Below are positions 8,049-16,286 of a stretch of 64,000 bases of DNA, piece by piece (within the stretch, counting starts at the first letter, position 1; each line of letters starts with the position of its first letter). The stretch is from JOPF133 sp035505095 (lineage in GTDB: Bacteria; Acidobacteriota; Terriglobia; Bryobacterales; Bryobacteraceae), in NCBI GenBank assembly GCA_035505095.1, contig DATJRE010000235.1, positions 5,781-69,780 on the forward strand, written 5' to 3'. The position numbers and the translations under genes are program-made. The notes beneath the pieces were generated by a model. It searched no databases. It saw only the letters and a program-made list of their open reading frames with translations, and was not told the origin of the DNA.

Positions 8049-8465
8049 ATGCCAAAAGAAAAGGAAGAGAGGCAGCCCATGCCTCCCATCGGCGCCTGGG
8101 CTCCGGCCCTGGCGCTGAGCTGGCTGATTCCGGGCGGCGGTCATTTCCTGCTCAAGAGGACCGGGCGTGGACTCCTCCTGTTGCTGTCCGTTACCAGCAT
8201 GTTCGTCTGCGGGCTGATGATGCGCGGCGCCATGTTCCAGCCGGCCTCGGGCGACCTGCTGACGATTCTGATCAACACCGGCGGCTTCCTTGGCGACGTT
8301 TGTTCCGGAATCCTCTACCTGCTGACAGTCTGGCTGGGGTACAACCAGCCCGACATGGCCGGAGCGGTCCACGATTACGGCACCAAATTTCTGGTCACCG
8401 CCGGCTTGTTGAACGTGCTGGCCATGGTGGACGCCTTCGAAATCGCGGCGCGGAGAAAAGACTGA
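8049..8465 (+). CDS. Small multi-helix membrane protein of unknown function
   Basis: A 138-residue integral membrane protein. A charged N-terminus (MPKEKEERQ) precedes a helix with LSWLIPGGGHFLLKRTGRG. A Pro-Gly-rich turn followed by a basic stretch recurs in several small bacterial membrane families (DUF6677-like, a tentative memory-based match). Three further helices follow (LLLLLSVTSMFVCGLMM, LTILINTGGFLGDVC, FLVTAGLLNVLAMVDAF) and a basic C-terminus. Its stop codon overlaps the start of the next small membrane gene (TGATG), so the two are probably made together. No enzymatic motif is seen. Confidence 0.8.
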   Translation: MPKEKEERQPMPPIGAWAPALALSWLIPGGGHFLLKRTGRGLLLLLSVTSMFVCGLMMRGAMFQPASGDLLTILINTGGFLGDVCSGILYLLTVWLGYNQPDMAGAVHDYGTKFLVTAGLLNVLAMVDAFEIAARRKD

Positions 8466-8650
8466 TGCCCAAGATGAACCTGTCGCAATTCGAGGCCGCC
8501 GTGCTGTTCTCGCTGTTTACCTCAGTGGTGCTGGGAGTGGTCACCAAACGTACCGATCCCGAGCGCCTCCAGTACGGCGTCTATACGTTTATCTGTTTCA
8601 TGATCGCCCTGTTCGGACTGGGCTGGCTGATGTACTTCGGACACCGCTAG
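8465..8650 (+). CDS. Small two-helix membrane protein coupled to the preceding gene
   Basis: A 61-residue protein, MPKMNLSQFEAAVLFSLFTS. Helices lie at about 9-27 (AAVLFSLFTSVVLGVV) and 38-57 (YTFICFMIALFGLGWLMYFG), joined by a polar loop KRTDPERLQ. The ATG shares bases with the TGA of the upstream gene, which implies translational coupling and possibly a physical partnership. The family is not recognised. Confidence 0.78.
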   Translation: MPKMNLSQFEAAVLFSLFTSVVLGVVTKRTDPERLQYGVYTFICFMIALFGLGWLMYFGHR

Positions 8651-8758
8651 GCGGCGGGCGGCATGCTCACGCGGCGCTGGGCAGAGCCGGACACACCGGT
8701 AGCAAATGTACCCGCCGTTGCCGGCCTTCGCGCTATGCTTGTGGATAATGGAGGCGTT

Positions 8759-9709
8759 GTGATCCCTTCCACCTGGCTCCGTTTCTGTTTCGCGTTGGCT
8801 GGGGTGTGTGTGTTCTTCCTGGGTGCCGCCCGTCCCGCGTCCGCCGCCGACAAGGACGTCATCGAGCTGCAACGGGAAGTGGCCGGACTCTCCGATCAGG
8901 TCCATAATTTGCAGATCGCGCTGAGCATGTTGCAATCGACCTTCGATCAAAGACTGGGCGCCCAAGGGGCCCTGCTGCAGCAAACCCTGGACGGGGTCAA
9001 CCAGATTCGCACCGATAGCGCGGTCGAAACCAAGACCGTGGCCGGCCAGCTCAGCCAGCAGGAGCAAAAAATCGCCATTCCGGTGGCCGCCCTCAACGCC
9101 AAGATCGACCAGATGATCGTCTCGTTCTCCGCGGCCCAGGAGAATATCAGCGACATGAACAGCCGTCTGGGCCGTCTGGAACAGCAGATCGTGGACCTCG
9201 CCAACGTCGTAAAGGTCCTCCAGGCGCCCACTCCTGCCCCTCCCACGGGCCTGGGTTCCGGAATGCCGGCTACCGGCGCGCCAGCTAGCGGCGTGTCCGC
9301 GACCGGTGGGCCGCCCCCCGGAGTCACCGCGGAAGGCCTCTACCAGGACGCCACCCGCGACGAGCTTTCAGGCAAGCCCGACCTGGCGCTCCAGGAATAT
9401 ACCCAATATCTTCAGTATTTCGGCGATACCGATAAGGCCGCCGACGCGCAGTTTCAGATTGGCGAGATCCAGTACCACCAGGGCAACGCCGATCAGGCCA
9501 TCCAGGCGTTCGATGCCGTGGTCAGCCATTTCCCCGACAGCACGCACGCGCCCGATGCCCTATACGAAAAAGCCCAGGCGCTGAAGAGCGAGGGCCAGCG
9601 CACGTCCGCCACCGAGGTGCTGAACCGACTGGTGCTGCTCTACCCGGAGTCCGACGCCGCCGGCCGCGCCAAAGCCGATTTGGCCGCGGCCCAATCCCCC
9701 AAAAAATAG
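8759..9709 (+). CDS. CpoB/YbgF-like periplasmic coiled-coil and TPR protein
   Basis: A 316-residue secreted protein. The GTG start places a signal peptide at the N-terminus (FCFALAGVCVFFLGAARPASAA), and a GGAGG sits four bases before it. Next is a long coiled coil (DVIELQREVAGLSDQVHNL through MNSRLGRLEQQIVDLANVV), a Pro/Gly/Ala linker, and tetratricopeptide repeats (GLYQDATRDELSGKPDLALQ, AADAQFQIGEIQYHQGNADQ, APDALYEKAQALKSEGQ). This order matches CpoB/YbgF, which works with Tol-Pal and PBP1B in envelope constriction. No tol-pal genes are in this window, so that role is an inference from architecture. Confidence 0.87.
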   Translation: MIPSTWLRFCFALAGVCVFFLGAARPASAADKDVIELQREVAGLSDQVHNLQIALSMLQSTFDQRLGAQGALLQQTLDGVNQIRTDSAVETKTVAGQLSQQEQKIAIPVAALNAKIDQMIVSFSAAQENISDMNSRLGRLEQQIVDLANVVKVLQAPTPAPPTGLGSGMPATGAPASGVSATGGPPPGVTAEGLYQDATRDELSGKPDLALQEYTQYLQYFGDTDKAADAQFQIGEIQYHQGNADQAIQAFDAVVSHFPDSTHAPDALYEKAQALKSEGQRTSATEVLNRLVLLYPESDAAGRAKADLAAAQSPKK

Positions 9710-9869
9710 CGCCGATGCCGCCTTGCCCTGACACATTCGCCAACACATTCGCCGATGGGTGTGGCCGGGCGGTCGTCCGCCGGCTCGCTTGGCCGCGCGC
9801 CGGCCGATGGCCAATGCCGCCCGCCCGCCACCGAACAAGCCCGGCGCCCCCCGACGGAGATCCCCCCTT

Positions 9870-10835
9870 ATGATGAAAACGGCCTTACTGGTAGCCCTGG
9901 CGTTTGTCACGGTGAGCTATGCCCTGATCTGGATCCTGGCAATCGCCCGCGAGCGCCGCGAACGCCTGCCAGCCGAAAAAGCTTCGCCGGTCCGGCCCGG
10001 GCCGCTCGATATCGCCATCGGCTTTGTCACCAATTTCTTCGACACCCTGGGAATCGGTTCCTTTGCCACCACCAGTTCGGCCTTCAAACTCGCCGGCCTG
10101 GTGCCGGACGAGCAAATTCCCGGCACCATGAACGTGGGCCATACCGCGCCCACCATCGTGGAAGCCTTCATCTACGTCGCGGTGGTGCAGGTGGATGTGG
10201 TCACCCTGGTCTTGATGCTGGCGGCTTCGGCGGCCGGTGCCTGGCTGGGCGCCGGAATCGTCAGCAGTTGGCCCCGGCGCAAAATCCAGATCGGAATGGG
10301 CGCCGTGCTGGCGGCCGCGGCCATACTCATGACGCTGTCGCAACTCCAGTTGCTCCCCGGCGGCGGAAATGCCTTCGGCCTGACCGGTGTGAAGCTGGCC
10401 ATCGCGGTGGTGGGCAACGCCGTTCTGGGCGCGCTAATGACCCTCGGTATCGGCCTCTATGCGCCCTGCATGGTGCTGGTGGCGCTGATGGGAATGAATG
10501 CGCGGGCGGCCTTCCCCATCATGATGGGGTCCTGCGCATTTCTCATGCCGGTAGGAAGCGCGCGGTTCATCCGCACCCGCCGCTACAACCTGAAGGCGGC
10601 TTTGGGATTGAGCCTGGGCGGCATTCCCGGCGTTCTGCTGGCCGCCTTTCTGGTGAAGTCCCTGCCGCTCGATAAGGTCCGTTGGCTGGTGGTGGCGGTG
10701 GTTCTCTACACAGCCGCCATGCTGCTGCGGTCGGCCCATGTGGAGTGGCAGCAAAAGCGGCAGAGTCCCGCGCCCCCAGCGACCCTCGCCCCGGCCGCTC
10801 CGGCCCTGGAGTATCCAGTCGGCGAGGAAGACTGA
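9870..10835 (+). CDS. TauE/SafE-family membrane permease
   Basis: A 321-residue membrane protein with about eight helices. The family pattern is two half-repeats: FVTNFFDTLGIGSFATTSSAF near the N-terminus, and GNAVLGALMTLGIGLYAPCM with FPIMMGSCAFLMPVGS in the second half. TauE/SafE proteins export small anions such as sulfite, sulfoacetate or sulfonate breakdown products. The exact substrate cannot be read here and no sulfur genes adjoin. A GGAGA lies nine bases upstream of two adjacent ATG codons. The C-terminal tail is an Ala/Pro-rich cytoplasmic extension. Confidence 0.85.
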   Translation: MMKTALLVALAFVTVSYALIWILAIARERRERLPAEKASPVRPGPLDIAIGFVTNFFDTLGIGSFATTSSAFKLAGLVPDEQIPGTMNVGHTAPTIVEAFIYVAVVQVDVVTLVLMLAASAAGAWLGAGIVSSWPRRKIQIGMGAVLAAAAILMTLSQLQLLPGGGNAFGLTGVKLAIAVVGNAVLGALMTLGIGLYAPCMVLVALMGMNARAAFPIMMGSCAFLMPVGSARFIRTRRYNLKAALGLSLGGIPGVLLAAFLVKSLPLDKVRWLVVAVVLYTAAMLLRSAHVEWQQKRQSPAPPATLAPAAPALEYPVGEED

Positions 10836-10977
10836 GCCGCCGTCCCGCGATGTTGCTGGCACTCCCGGCGCCGGCTTCGCAGCCGCGATTCACGGGAAAG
10901 CCCATCGGCTTGGCCAATTTCCGCGGCAGGCTGCTCCTTGGCCGACCGCCTTGGCCGTTCGCGTTTGCCCCCGCCTC

Positions 10978-12084
10978 TTATGAAATCGAGATCACCGGCT
11001 TGCCCAACACCTCCCAGCGCGGCGCCACACCCAGCCCCGGTGCATGGGGCGCAGCCATCCGGCCATTTTTCCGCCGCGGCGCCCCCTCCGCGGTGCTGAC
11101 CGTGACATAGCTGTTGAAATCCGTGGTAGTGAACAGGTAAGCGGGCGGCATGCTGTGCGCCAGGTGCGCGATGGCCGCCGTGGCAATATCCCCGCCCCAG
11201 GTGTCTTCAATGGTCAGGGCAATCCCCATGGACACGCAAAAATCGCGGATCTGGCGTGCCCTGGTCAGGCCGCCGACCTTGGAAATCTTCAGATTAATCA
11301 CGTCCATGGCGTGGTCCCGGATGCCCTCCGCCACCATCGACAGGCTGTCCACCACCTCATCCAGCACAAACGGCCGGTTGGTGTGCCGCCGCACCACCAG
11401 GCATTCCTGGTAGCTGGCGCAGGGTTGCTCGATGTAAACATCCACGTCGCGGACCGCGTCCGCCACCCGCAGCGCCTGGTGCTGGGTCCAGCCGGTGTTG
11501 GCGTCCGCCACCAGCACGTCCCCGCGATCCAGTTCGCGGGAGGCTTCGCGAATCCGATCGATGTCCGTATCCGGGTCGCCGCCCACCTTAAGCTGGAATT
11601 TGGTATAACCCTCGGACCGGTAAAGCCCCACCATCTCCGCCATCCGGGACGGAAGATCCTGGGAAATCGCACGGTACAAGGGAAAGGTTTCTCCGTAACG
11701 GCCTCCCAGCAAGGTGGCTACCGGCAGCCCCGTCACCTTCCCCAGTATGTCCCAACAGGCCACATCCAGAGCCGATTTCACGTAGGGGTGGCCGCGCAGC
11801 GCCGCGTCCATGCGGGCGTTCAGCACTCCCAGCTCGGTGGGGTCGCAGCCGATCAGGTGCGGCGCGAGTTTGGCGATCCCGGTCCGCGCGCCCTCCGCGT
11901 ATGCCGGCAGGTAGGCCGGCCCCAGCGGGCAAACCTCCCCGCACCCGGTCACTCCTTCCGCCGTATGGATGGCCACCACCGTGGAATCGAAGACTTCCAC
12001 CGAATTCCCGCCGGACCACCGGTAACTGCCTTCGTACAGTGGCAGATCCACCCGGTAAGCCTCGATTCTGGTGATCTTCGGCAT
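10978..12084 (-). CDS. Enolase-superfamily enzyme (mandelate racemase/MLE; cis-3-hydroxyproline dehydratase-like)
   Basis: A 368-residue barrel enzyme. The N-terminal capping domain includes YRWSGGNSVEVFDSTVVAI and EVCPLGPAYLPAYAEGARTG, a stretch I associate with cis-3-hydroxy-L-proline dehydratases. Barrel motifs are the KxK base (KFQLKVGG), metal ligands in VADANTGW, VYIEQPC and LDEVVDSL, the opposite-face Lys in NLKISKVGG, and EDTWGGD near the end. Such enzymes abstract the alpha proton of a carboxylate, then racemise or dehydrate it with Mg2+. The substrate is inferred from resemblance only. A proline dehydrogenase lies 12 kb away, which may or may not be relevant. The ATG at MPKITRIEAYR is the natural start. 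Confidence 0.87.
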   Translation of the reverse strand: MPKITRIEAYRVDLPLYEGSYRWSGGNSVEVFDSTVVAIHTAEGVTGCGEVCPLGPAYLPAYAEGARTGIAKLAPHLIGCDPTELGVLNARMDAALRGHPYVKSALDVACWDILGKVTGLPVATLLGGRYGETFPLYRAISQDLPSRMAEMVGLYRSEGYTKFQLKVGGDPDTDIDRIREASRELDRGDVLVADANTGWTQHQALRVADAVRDVDVYIEQPCASYQECLVVRRHTNRPFVLDEVVDSLSMVAEGIRDHAMDVINLKISKVGGLTRARQIRDFCVSMGIALTIEDTWGGDIATAAIAHLAHSMPPAYLFTTTDFNSYVTVSTAEGAPRRKNGRMAAPHAPGLGVAPRWEVLGKPVISIS

Positions 12085-12146
12085 AGGTTCATGATAGCCC
12101 TCGGCGGCGGGTTGACAAATCCGGTCTTGGGACGCCACCCTGATGT

Positions 12147-13133
12147 TTGATACGCCGATTCCTCCCCGCGCTGGCCGCGGCAGCTCTGTGGACCGGCGGC
12201 TGCGGTCACGTGGGCGACCCGCTGCCTCCGCGCGCCAACGTCCCTTCGCGGATTACCGATCTGGCGGCGGTGCAGCGCGATTCCCTGATCATGGCCCAGT
12301 TTTCGGTGCCCGCACGCACCACCGAGGGAATCCCCATCGTCACCGCGCTCACCCTGGAACTGCGCGCCGGACCCAGCATCAATCCTTTCTCGATCGACCG
12401 ATGGGCGGCCCAGGCGCAGCCGTTCAAACCGGTGTCCATTGAGGGCGGCTATGCCCAATACCACATCCCCGCGGCGGCGTGGGCCGGCAAGGAAATCCTG
12501 CTCTCCGCGCGCGCCATCGGCGCCAACGGCAAGTATGCCGGCTGGTCCAACTTTGTCACCGTCACCGTGGTGGCGCCGCCCCAGGCGCCCCAGCTTGCCA
12601 CACCCGAGGCCACCGCGCAGGGCGTGCGCCTCACCTGGAGCGGACCGCCCGGCGACTTCCGGGTGTGGCGCCGCGGCCCCGGCGAGAACGGATTCAGCCG
12701 CGTCTCCGACGTCCACGGAGAGTCCTGGCTCGATACCACCGCCGAATTCGGCAAGCACTACACCTACGAAGTGCAGCGGATCGTAAAATTGGCCGGCGGC
12801 AAGGAGGCCGAAAGTGCCGCCTCCGGCCCGCAGGAGATCACCCCCATCGATACGTTCCCGCCGGCCACGCCCACCGGCCTGCATGCCACCCTGTCGCCCT
12901 CTTCCATCGAACTGACCTGGCAGCAGAACACCGAGCCCGACCTGGCTGGCTATCGCGTGTATCGCGCCGTGGGCAACGGCCCCTTGAGGCGCATCGCCGA
13001 AGTGTCCCAGATTCCCAGCTACTCCGATCACGCCGTGGAAGCCGGCAGGACCTACCGCTACGCCGTCAGCGCCTTCGATCAATCCGGCAATGAAAGTGAC
13101 CGCTCGGCCCCCATCGAGGTGACCATGCAGTAG
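12147..13133 (+). CDS. Fibronectin type III lipoprotein
   Basis: A 328-residue predicted lipoprotein. The N-terminus MIRRFLPALAAAALWTGGC ends in a lipobox-like TGGC with Cys at 19. Two Ig/FnIII-like modules follow. One covers about residues 145-240 (APPQAPQLATPEA, VRLTWSGPPGDFRVWRR, HYTYEVQRI). The second covers about 240-328 (PPATPTGLHATLSPSSIEL, DLAGYRVYRA, RTYRYAVSAFDQSGNES). FnIII modules in such proteins usually mediate binding at the cell surface. The only reasonable start is a TTG. It is divergent from the enolase-superfamily gene and convergent with the kinase gene, with a 19-bp tandem array in the gap. Confidence 0.82.
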   Translation: MIRRFLPALAAAALWTGGCGHVGDPLPPRANVPSRITDLAAVQRDSLIMAQFSVPARTTEGIPIVTALTLELRAGPSINPFSIDRWAAQAQPFKPVSIEGGYAQYHIPAAAWAGKEILLSARAIGANGKYAGWSNFVTVTVVAPPQAPQLATPEATAQGVRLTWSGPPGDFRVWRRGPGENGFSRVSDVHGESWLDTTAEFGKHYTYEVQRIVKLAGGKEAESAASGPQEITPIDTFPPATPTGLHATLSPSSIELTWQQNTEPDLAGYRVYRAVGNGPLRRIAEVSQIPSYSDHAVEAGRTYRYAVSAFDQSGNESDRSAPIEVTMQ

Positions 13134-13140
13134 GGCCGTG

Positions 13141-13205
13141 CCGCGCCGCGGGTGCCGGGCCGCGCCGCAGGTGCCGGACCGCGCCGCGGGTGCCGGGCCA
13201 CGCCG
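13141..13205 (+). repeat. 19-bp GC-rich tandem repeat, about 3.4 units
   Basis: The unit CCGCGCCGCGGGTGCCGGG occurs at 13141-13159, 13160-13178 (two changes) and 13179-13197, with a partial fourth unit after it. It sits between the convergent lipoprotein and kinase genes, just beyond the lipoprotein stop codon. The units can pair with one another. It may help stop transcription from either side or simply be a slippage array. Confidence 0.85.
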
Positions 13206-13218
13206 GAAACCGTCCGCA

Positions 13219-15330
13219 CTACTTGTCGGGCATCTGGTCCAGCCGGATCCGGGCGTCCGAGTTGCCCTTGGAAGCGGCCTTCTGGTACAGCTCCTTGGCC
13301 ATGCCCATGTCTTTGGGGACGCCGCGTCCCCGTTCGTACATGCGGCCCAGGTTGTACATGGCCGAGGCATCGCCCAGTTGCGCCGCTTTGCGGTACCAGG
13401 CGACGGCCTGCACGTAATCCTCCTTCACGTGGTTGCCAAGCTGATACATGGCGCCCAGGTTGAGCATGGCGGTGGGGTTGCCCAGCTCGGCAGCCTTGCG
13501 GAACCATCGCTCGGAGTCGCCATTGTCGCTGTCCAAGCCTTCTTCGGCTACCTCCAGCATGGCCGGGACGTTCCCCAGCTCGGCAGCTTGCCGGAACAGA
13601 TCGAAAGCCTTGGCGGTGTGTCCCGCCTTACGCTCCGCCAGCCCGTTCTCATAGAGGGCACTGCCGGAGACGGGCGGCGCGGCTGCCTGAGCCTTCCGGG
13701 TCACCGCGATGGAGACATGCGCGGACTCTTCGCCGCCCGGTCCCCTGGCAGTAAGCGTGTAGGTGGTGGATTCGGTCGGTTGAATGGCGATTGCGCCGGA
13801 GGCCGCCACCGCGCCTACCTGTGGGCTGATTCGGACGTCGGTCGCGTCTTTCACCTGCCAGCGCAGCGTCGCCTGATTCCCGGCCACCACCGACCCTGAG
13901 CTGGCCGTGAACTCCACCACCGTGGGAGCGGCAGGAGCCGGCGCGGCGGGAGAGGCTGGAGAAACCGGAGAAACCGGCGGCGGACCGGGACGGCCGGCCG
14001 CTGGAGCCGCCGGGCTTGGCGCGGCCACCCGCGCCAGCCAGCTCTGCCACGAACTCGACTCGAAAACCCACACCCCGCCTCCCAGAAGTGCCGCTACGGC
14101 CAGGCACGCGGCCAGCAGCCAGATCACCGCCGAATTCCTGCGCACAGGCGCAGCCGGGGGCAGCGCGATTTCCGGTTCCGGCGCCGGCGCGGCGGGCTGG
14201 GGAGCTGCAACCGGGGCAGTCGCAACCGGGGCGGCAGCCGGCTCCTCGGCCGGGCCTTCCGCTGGCGCTGCCGCCGCAATCGCCATCGGAATCGCCACCG
14301 GGTGGGTGTCCGCGCCTTGCGGCGCATCCCGCAGCGCCTCGCTCAGAGCGGCCACGAAACCTCCACAGGAGGCATAGCGCTCCTCGGGCAGCTTGGCCAT
14401 CGCTTTCCGCAGCACCGCGTCGGCAGCCTCGGTCAGAGCCGGGTTCGCCGCGCGCGCCGATGGCCGGTCGCCGTAAACGATCAGGTGCGTCAGCGGGGCT
14501 AGCGAGGGGGCCTCGAACGGCCGGCTGCCGGTGAGCATCTCGTAGGCCACCACCGCCAGGGAGAATTGGTCGGACCTGCCATCCAGGGGCCGCATTTCCA
14601 ACTGCTCGGGAGACATATACGTGGGTGTGCCGAGAATCAGACCCGTAGCCGTGAGTCGCTGGGCGGTGTTGATCTTGGCCACTCCGAAATCCGCGATCTT
14701 CACCGTGGTGCCCCGCTGCAGCATGATATTGGCGGGTTTGATGTCGCGGTGAATGATGCCGTTCTGGTGGGCGTAATCCACCGCCGCGGCGGCCTGCCGC
14801 AGGATCTCCATGGCCTGCGCTAGCGGCGGCCGCGGGTTGGCCTCCAGCATATTCTCAAGCGACGGCCCCTCCACCAGTTCCATGGCGATGAAGGCGGCAT
14901 CTCCCTGCTGCCCGACATCGAAGATCACCACGATGCCCGGATGAAGCAGCTTGCCCGCCGAATGCGCCTCGCGGAAAAACTGGTCCCGCACAAATCCGGG
15001 TTGGCCGGCTTCGGTGGCTGGATCGATGCGGATCACCTTTACCGCCACGTGGCGTCCGATCAGCGGATCGATCCCCTCGAAAACCACCCCCATGGAGCCG
15101 CGGCCCAATTCGCGGGAGAGCAGATAGCGGCCCAGCCGCCGCTCGGTGGTGGTTTCGGCTTTCAGAAAATCGTCGGAGTCGCGGTGCGCATCCAGCAGGC
15201 GCTCCACGGTCTGGCGCAGTTCGGGATCGCCGAAGCAGGCGTGGTCCAGGAACGCCGGCCGCTCGCTCTCGGGCCTTGCGAGGGCTTCCTCGAAAAGCTT
15301 ACGAACGCGTTGGTGAAGTTCCGGTGACAT
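13219..15330 (-). CDS. Membrane Ser/Thr protein kinase with Ig-like and Sel1-repeat extracytoplasmic region
   Basis: A 703-residue eukaryotic-type kinase. The N-terminal leader (LFEEALARPESERPAFLDHA) is common in acidobacterial kinases. The kinase domain has GRGSMG (76-81), the ATP Lys in HVAVKVI (98), HRDIKPAN (194-201), DFG (214-216) and a TPTYMSPEQ activation end. A Pro/Ala linker leads to one membrane helix (AVIWLLAACLAVAALLGGG). Outside are a Pro-rich spacer, an Ig-like domain (VVEFTASSGSVVAGNQATLR) and Sel1/TPR repeats (WFRKAAELGNPTAMLNLGAM, WYRKAAQLGDASAMYNLGRM). Catalytic residues are intact. Its start lies inside the 3' end of the ECF sigma gene (32-base overlap), so the pair is probably co-expressed and functionally linked. 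Confidence 0.92.
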   Translation of the reverse strand: MSPELHQRVRKLFEEALARPESERPAFLDHACFGDPELRQTVERLLDAHRDSDDFLKAETTTERRLGRYLLSRELGRGSMGVVFEGIDPLIGRHVAVKVIRIDPATEAGQPGFVRDQFFREAHSAGKLLHPGIVVIFDVGQQGDAAFIAMELVEGPSLENMLEANPRPPLAQAMEILRQAAAAVDYAHQNGIIHRDIKPANIMLQRGTTVKIADFGVAKINTAQRLTATGLILGTPTYMSPEQLEMRPLDGRSDQFSLAVVAYEMLTGSRPFEAPSLAPLTHLIVYGDRPSARAANPALTEAADAVLRKAMAKLPEERYASCGGFVAALSEALRDAPQGADTHPVAIPMAIAAAAPAEGPAEEPAAAPVATAPVAAPQPAAPAPEPEIALPPAAPVRRNSAVIWLLAACLAVAALLGGGVWVFESSSWQSWLARVAAPSPAAPAAGRPGPPPVSPVSPASPAAPAPAAPTVVEFTASSGSVVAGNQATLRWQVKDATDVRISPQVGAVAASGAIAIQPTESTTYTLTARGPGGEESAHVSIAVTRKAQAAAPPVSGSALYENGLAERKAGHTAKAFDLFRQAAELGNVPAMLEVAEEGLDSDNGDSERWFRKAAELGNPTAMLNLGAMYQLGNHVKEDYVQAVAWYRKAAQLGDASAMYNLGRMYERGRGVPKDMGMAKELYQKAASKGNSDARIRLDQMPDK

Positions 15331-15943
15331 GAGGGGGGTGGGACTCCCGCCGGGATGGTCCACTCATCTGTTCGAACAGCCAGGAACGGGCGAATTCCCA
15401 TTCCCGGCGCACCATTGTAAGGGATACCCCAAGCGCTTCGGCCACTTCCCGGTCGGTGTACCCGCCGAAATATTTCAGCTCCACGACTTTCGCCGGACGG
15501 GGGTCGAGGCGCTCCAGATCGCTCAGGGCATCGTCCAGGCGCACTAATTGGGCATCCGGATCTTCCCCGCCGACGCGTACACTCTCCAGATCCAGACGGA
15601 TCACCCCACCGCCGCGTTTCTGCGATCCCGCCGCGCGCGCGTGATCCACCAGCACCCGGCGCATCTGCTGGCTGGCGATCGCAAAGAAGTGGCCGCGGCT
15701 GTGGATTTCGAGCGAGTGGGCGCCCGCCAGCCGCAAATAAGCTTCGTGGATGAGCGCGGTGGTTTGCAGCGTATTCCCCGGACGCTCACGGCGCATCTCG
15801 CGCGAGGCGATGCGGTGCAGTTCATCGTACACGCGTGCCACCACCTCCCGTCCGGCCTGCTGGTCGCCGTCCTTCATGCGATTCAGCATTACGGTCAGGT
15901 TGCAATCCGGTTCTTCGGGTGGCAGCTTCTGGTCTTCCGGCAC
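15299..15943 (-). CDS. ECF RNA polymerase sigma factor, TIGR02999 type
   Basis: A 214-residue sigma factor of the acidobacterial/planctomycete group that accompanies Ser/Thr kinases. Region 2 includes YDELHRIASREMRRERPGNT, TALIHEAYLRLAG and FFAIASQQMRRVLVDHARA. Region 4 includes DPRPAKVVELKYFGGYTDR and EVAEALGVSLTMVRREWEFA. The start is a GTG with no ribosome site. TATACT on the minus strand (15962-15957) lies only 14 bases upstream, so the message may be nearly leaderless. No anti-sigma gene is adjacent; the overlapping downstream kinase is the likely regulator. Whether it is autoregulated cannot be told. Confidence 0.92.
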   Translation of the reverse strand: MPEDQKLPPEEPDCNLTVMLNRMKDGDQQAGREVVARVYDELHRIASREMRRERPGNTLQTTALIHEAYLRLAGAHSLEIHSRGHFFAIASQQMRRVLVDHARAAGSQKRGGGVIRLDLESVRVGGEDPDAQLVRLDDALSDLERLDPRPAKVVELKYFGGYTDREVAEALGVSLTMVRREWEFARSWLFEQMSGPSRRESHPPHVTGTSPTRS

Positions 15944-16252
15944 TTCAGTTCAGTTCAGTATATATTGGCGGCGCGGCCGGGGAAATGCCCGTGCAGGCGG
16001 CCCGGGATCTAACTTGGCCCTACCCAAAGTATAAGATGCGCGCCCGGCCGGGAAACGGTACAACGCGCCGCCTTGGCTCTCGACGCCTGCGCCGCCTCCC
16101 GCGCCCCGGAACCTTGCCTCCCGCGCCTGCGCCTTGAGCCCCACGCCTGCGCCGCCTGCCGCGCTCGGGAGCCTCGACGCGCGCGCTGTTCCACTTGCCA
16201 CGCCGGCCGCCTGACTCCCGCGTTCCCCGCCGCCCGGCCGCGCCCGGCTCCC
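15944..16252. other. Intergenic region with imperfect GC-rich direct repeats
   Basis: This lies between divergent genes. It has a TTCAGTTCAGTTCAG triplet near the sigma gene start (15944-15957). Between about 16081 and 16190 are imperfect repeats of CGCCTGCGCCGCCTCCCGCGC type, with copies near 16083, 16120 and 16146. No gene is supported on either strand; the translations are low-complexity. Confidence 0.5.
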
Positions 16253-16281
16253 TTGACTCCTCCGTGTCCCCCGTCTATAAA
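16253..16281 (+). promoter_or_regulatory. Sigma-70-like promoter giving a leaderless methyltransferase mRNA
   Basis: TTGACT (16253-16258), a 17-base spacer, and TATAAA (16276-16281) make the best consensus promoter in the window. Transcription would begin about seven bases after the -10, at or next to the A of the ATG at 16287. There is no ribosome site between the -10 and the start. Translation of a leaderless transcript is therefore predicted. Confidence 0.7.
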
Positions 16282-16286
16282 TAAGT

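Noticed and set aside
12112..12117. TTGACA before the FnIII lipoprotein gene as a -35 box
   Set aside because: No -10 at a usable distance; the spacing to any TATAAT-like hexamer is over 20 bases.
13141..13205. Tandem 19-bp repeats considered as a CRISPR array
   Set aside because: Units abut directly with no variable spacers, and no cas genes are in the window.
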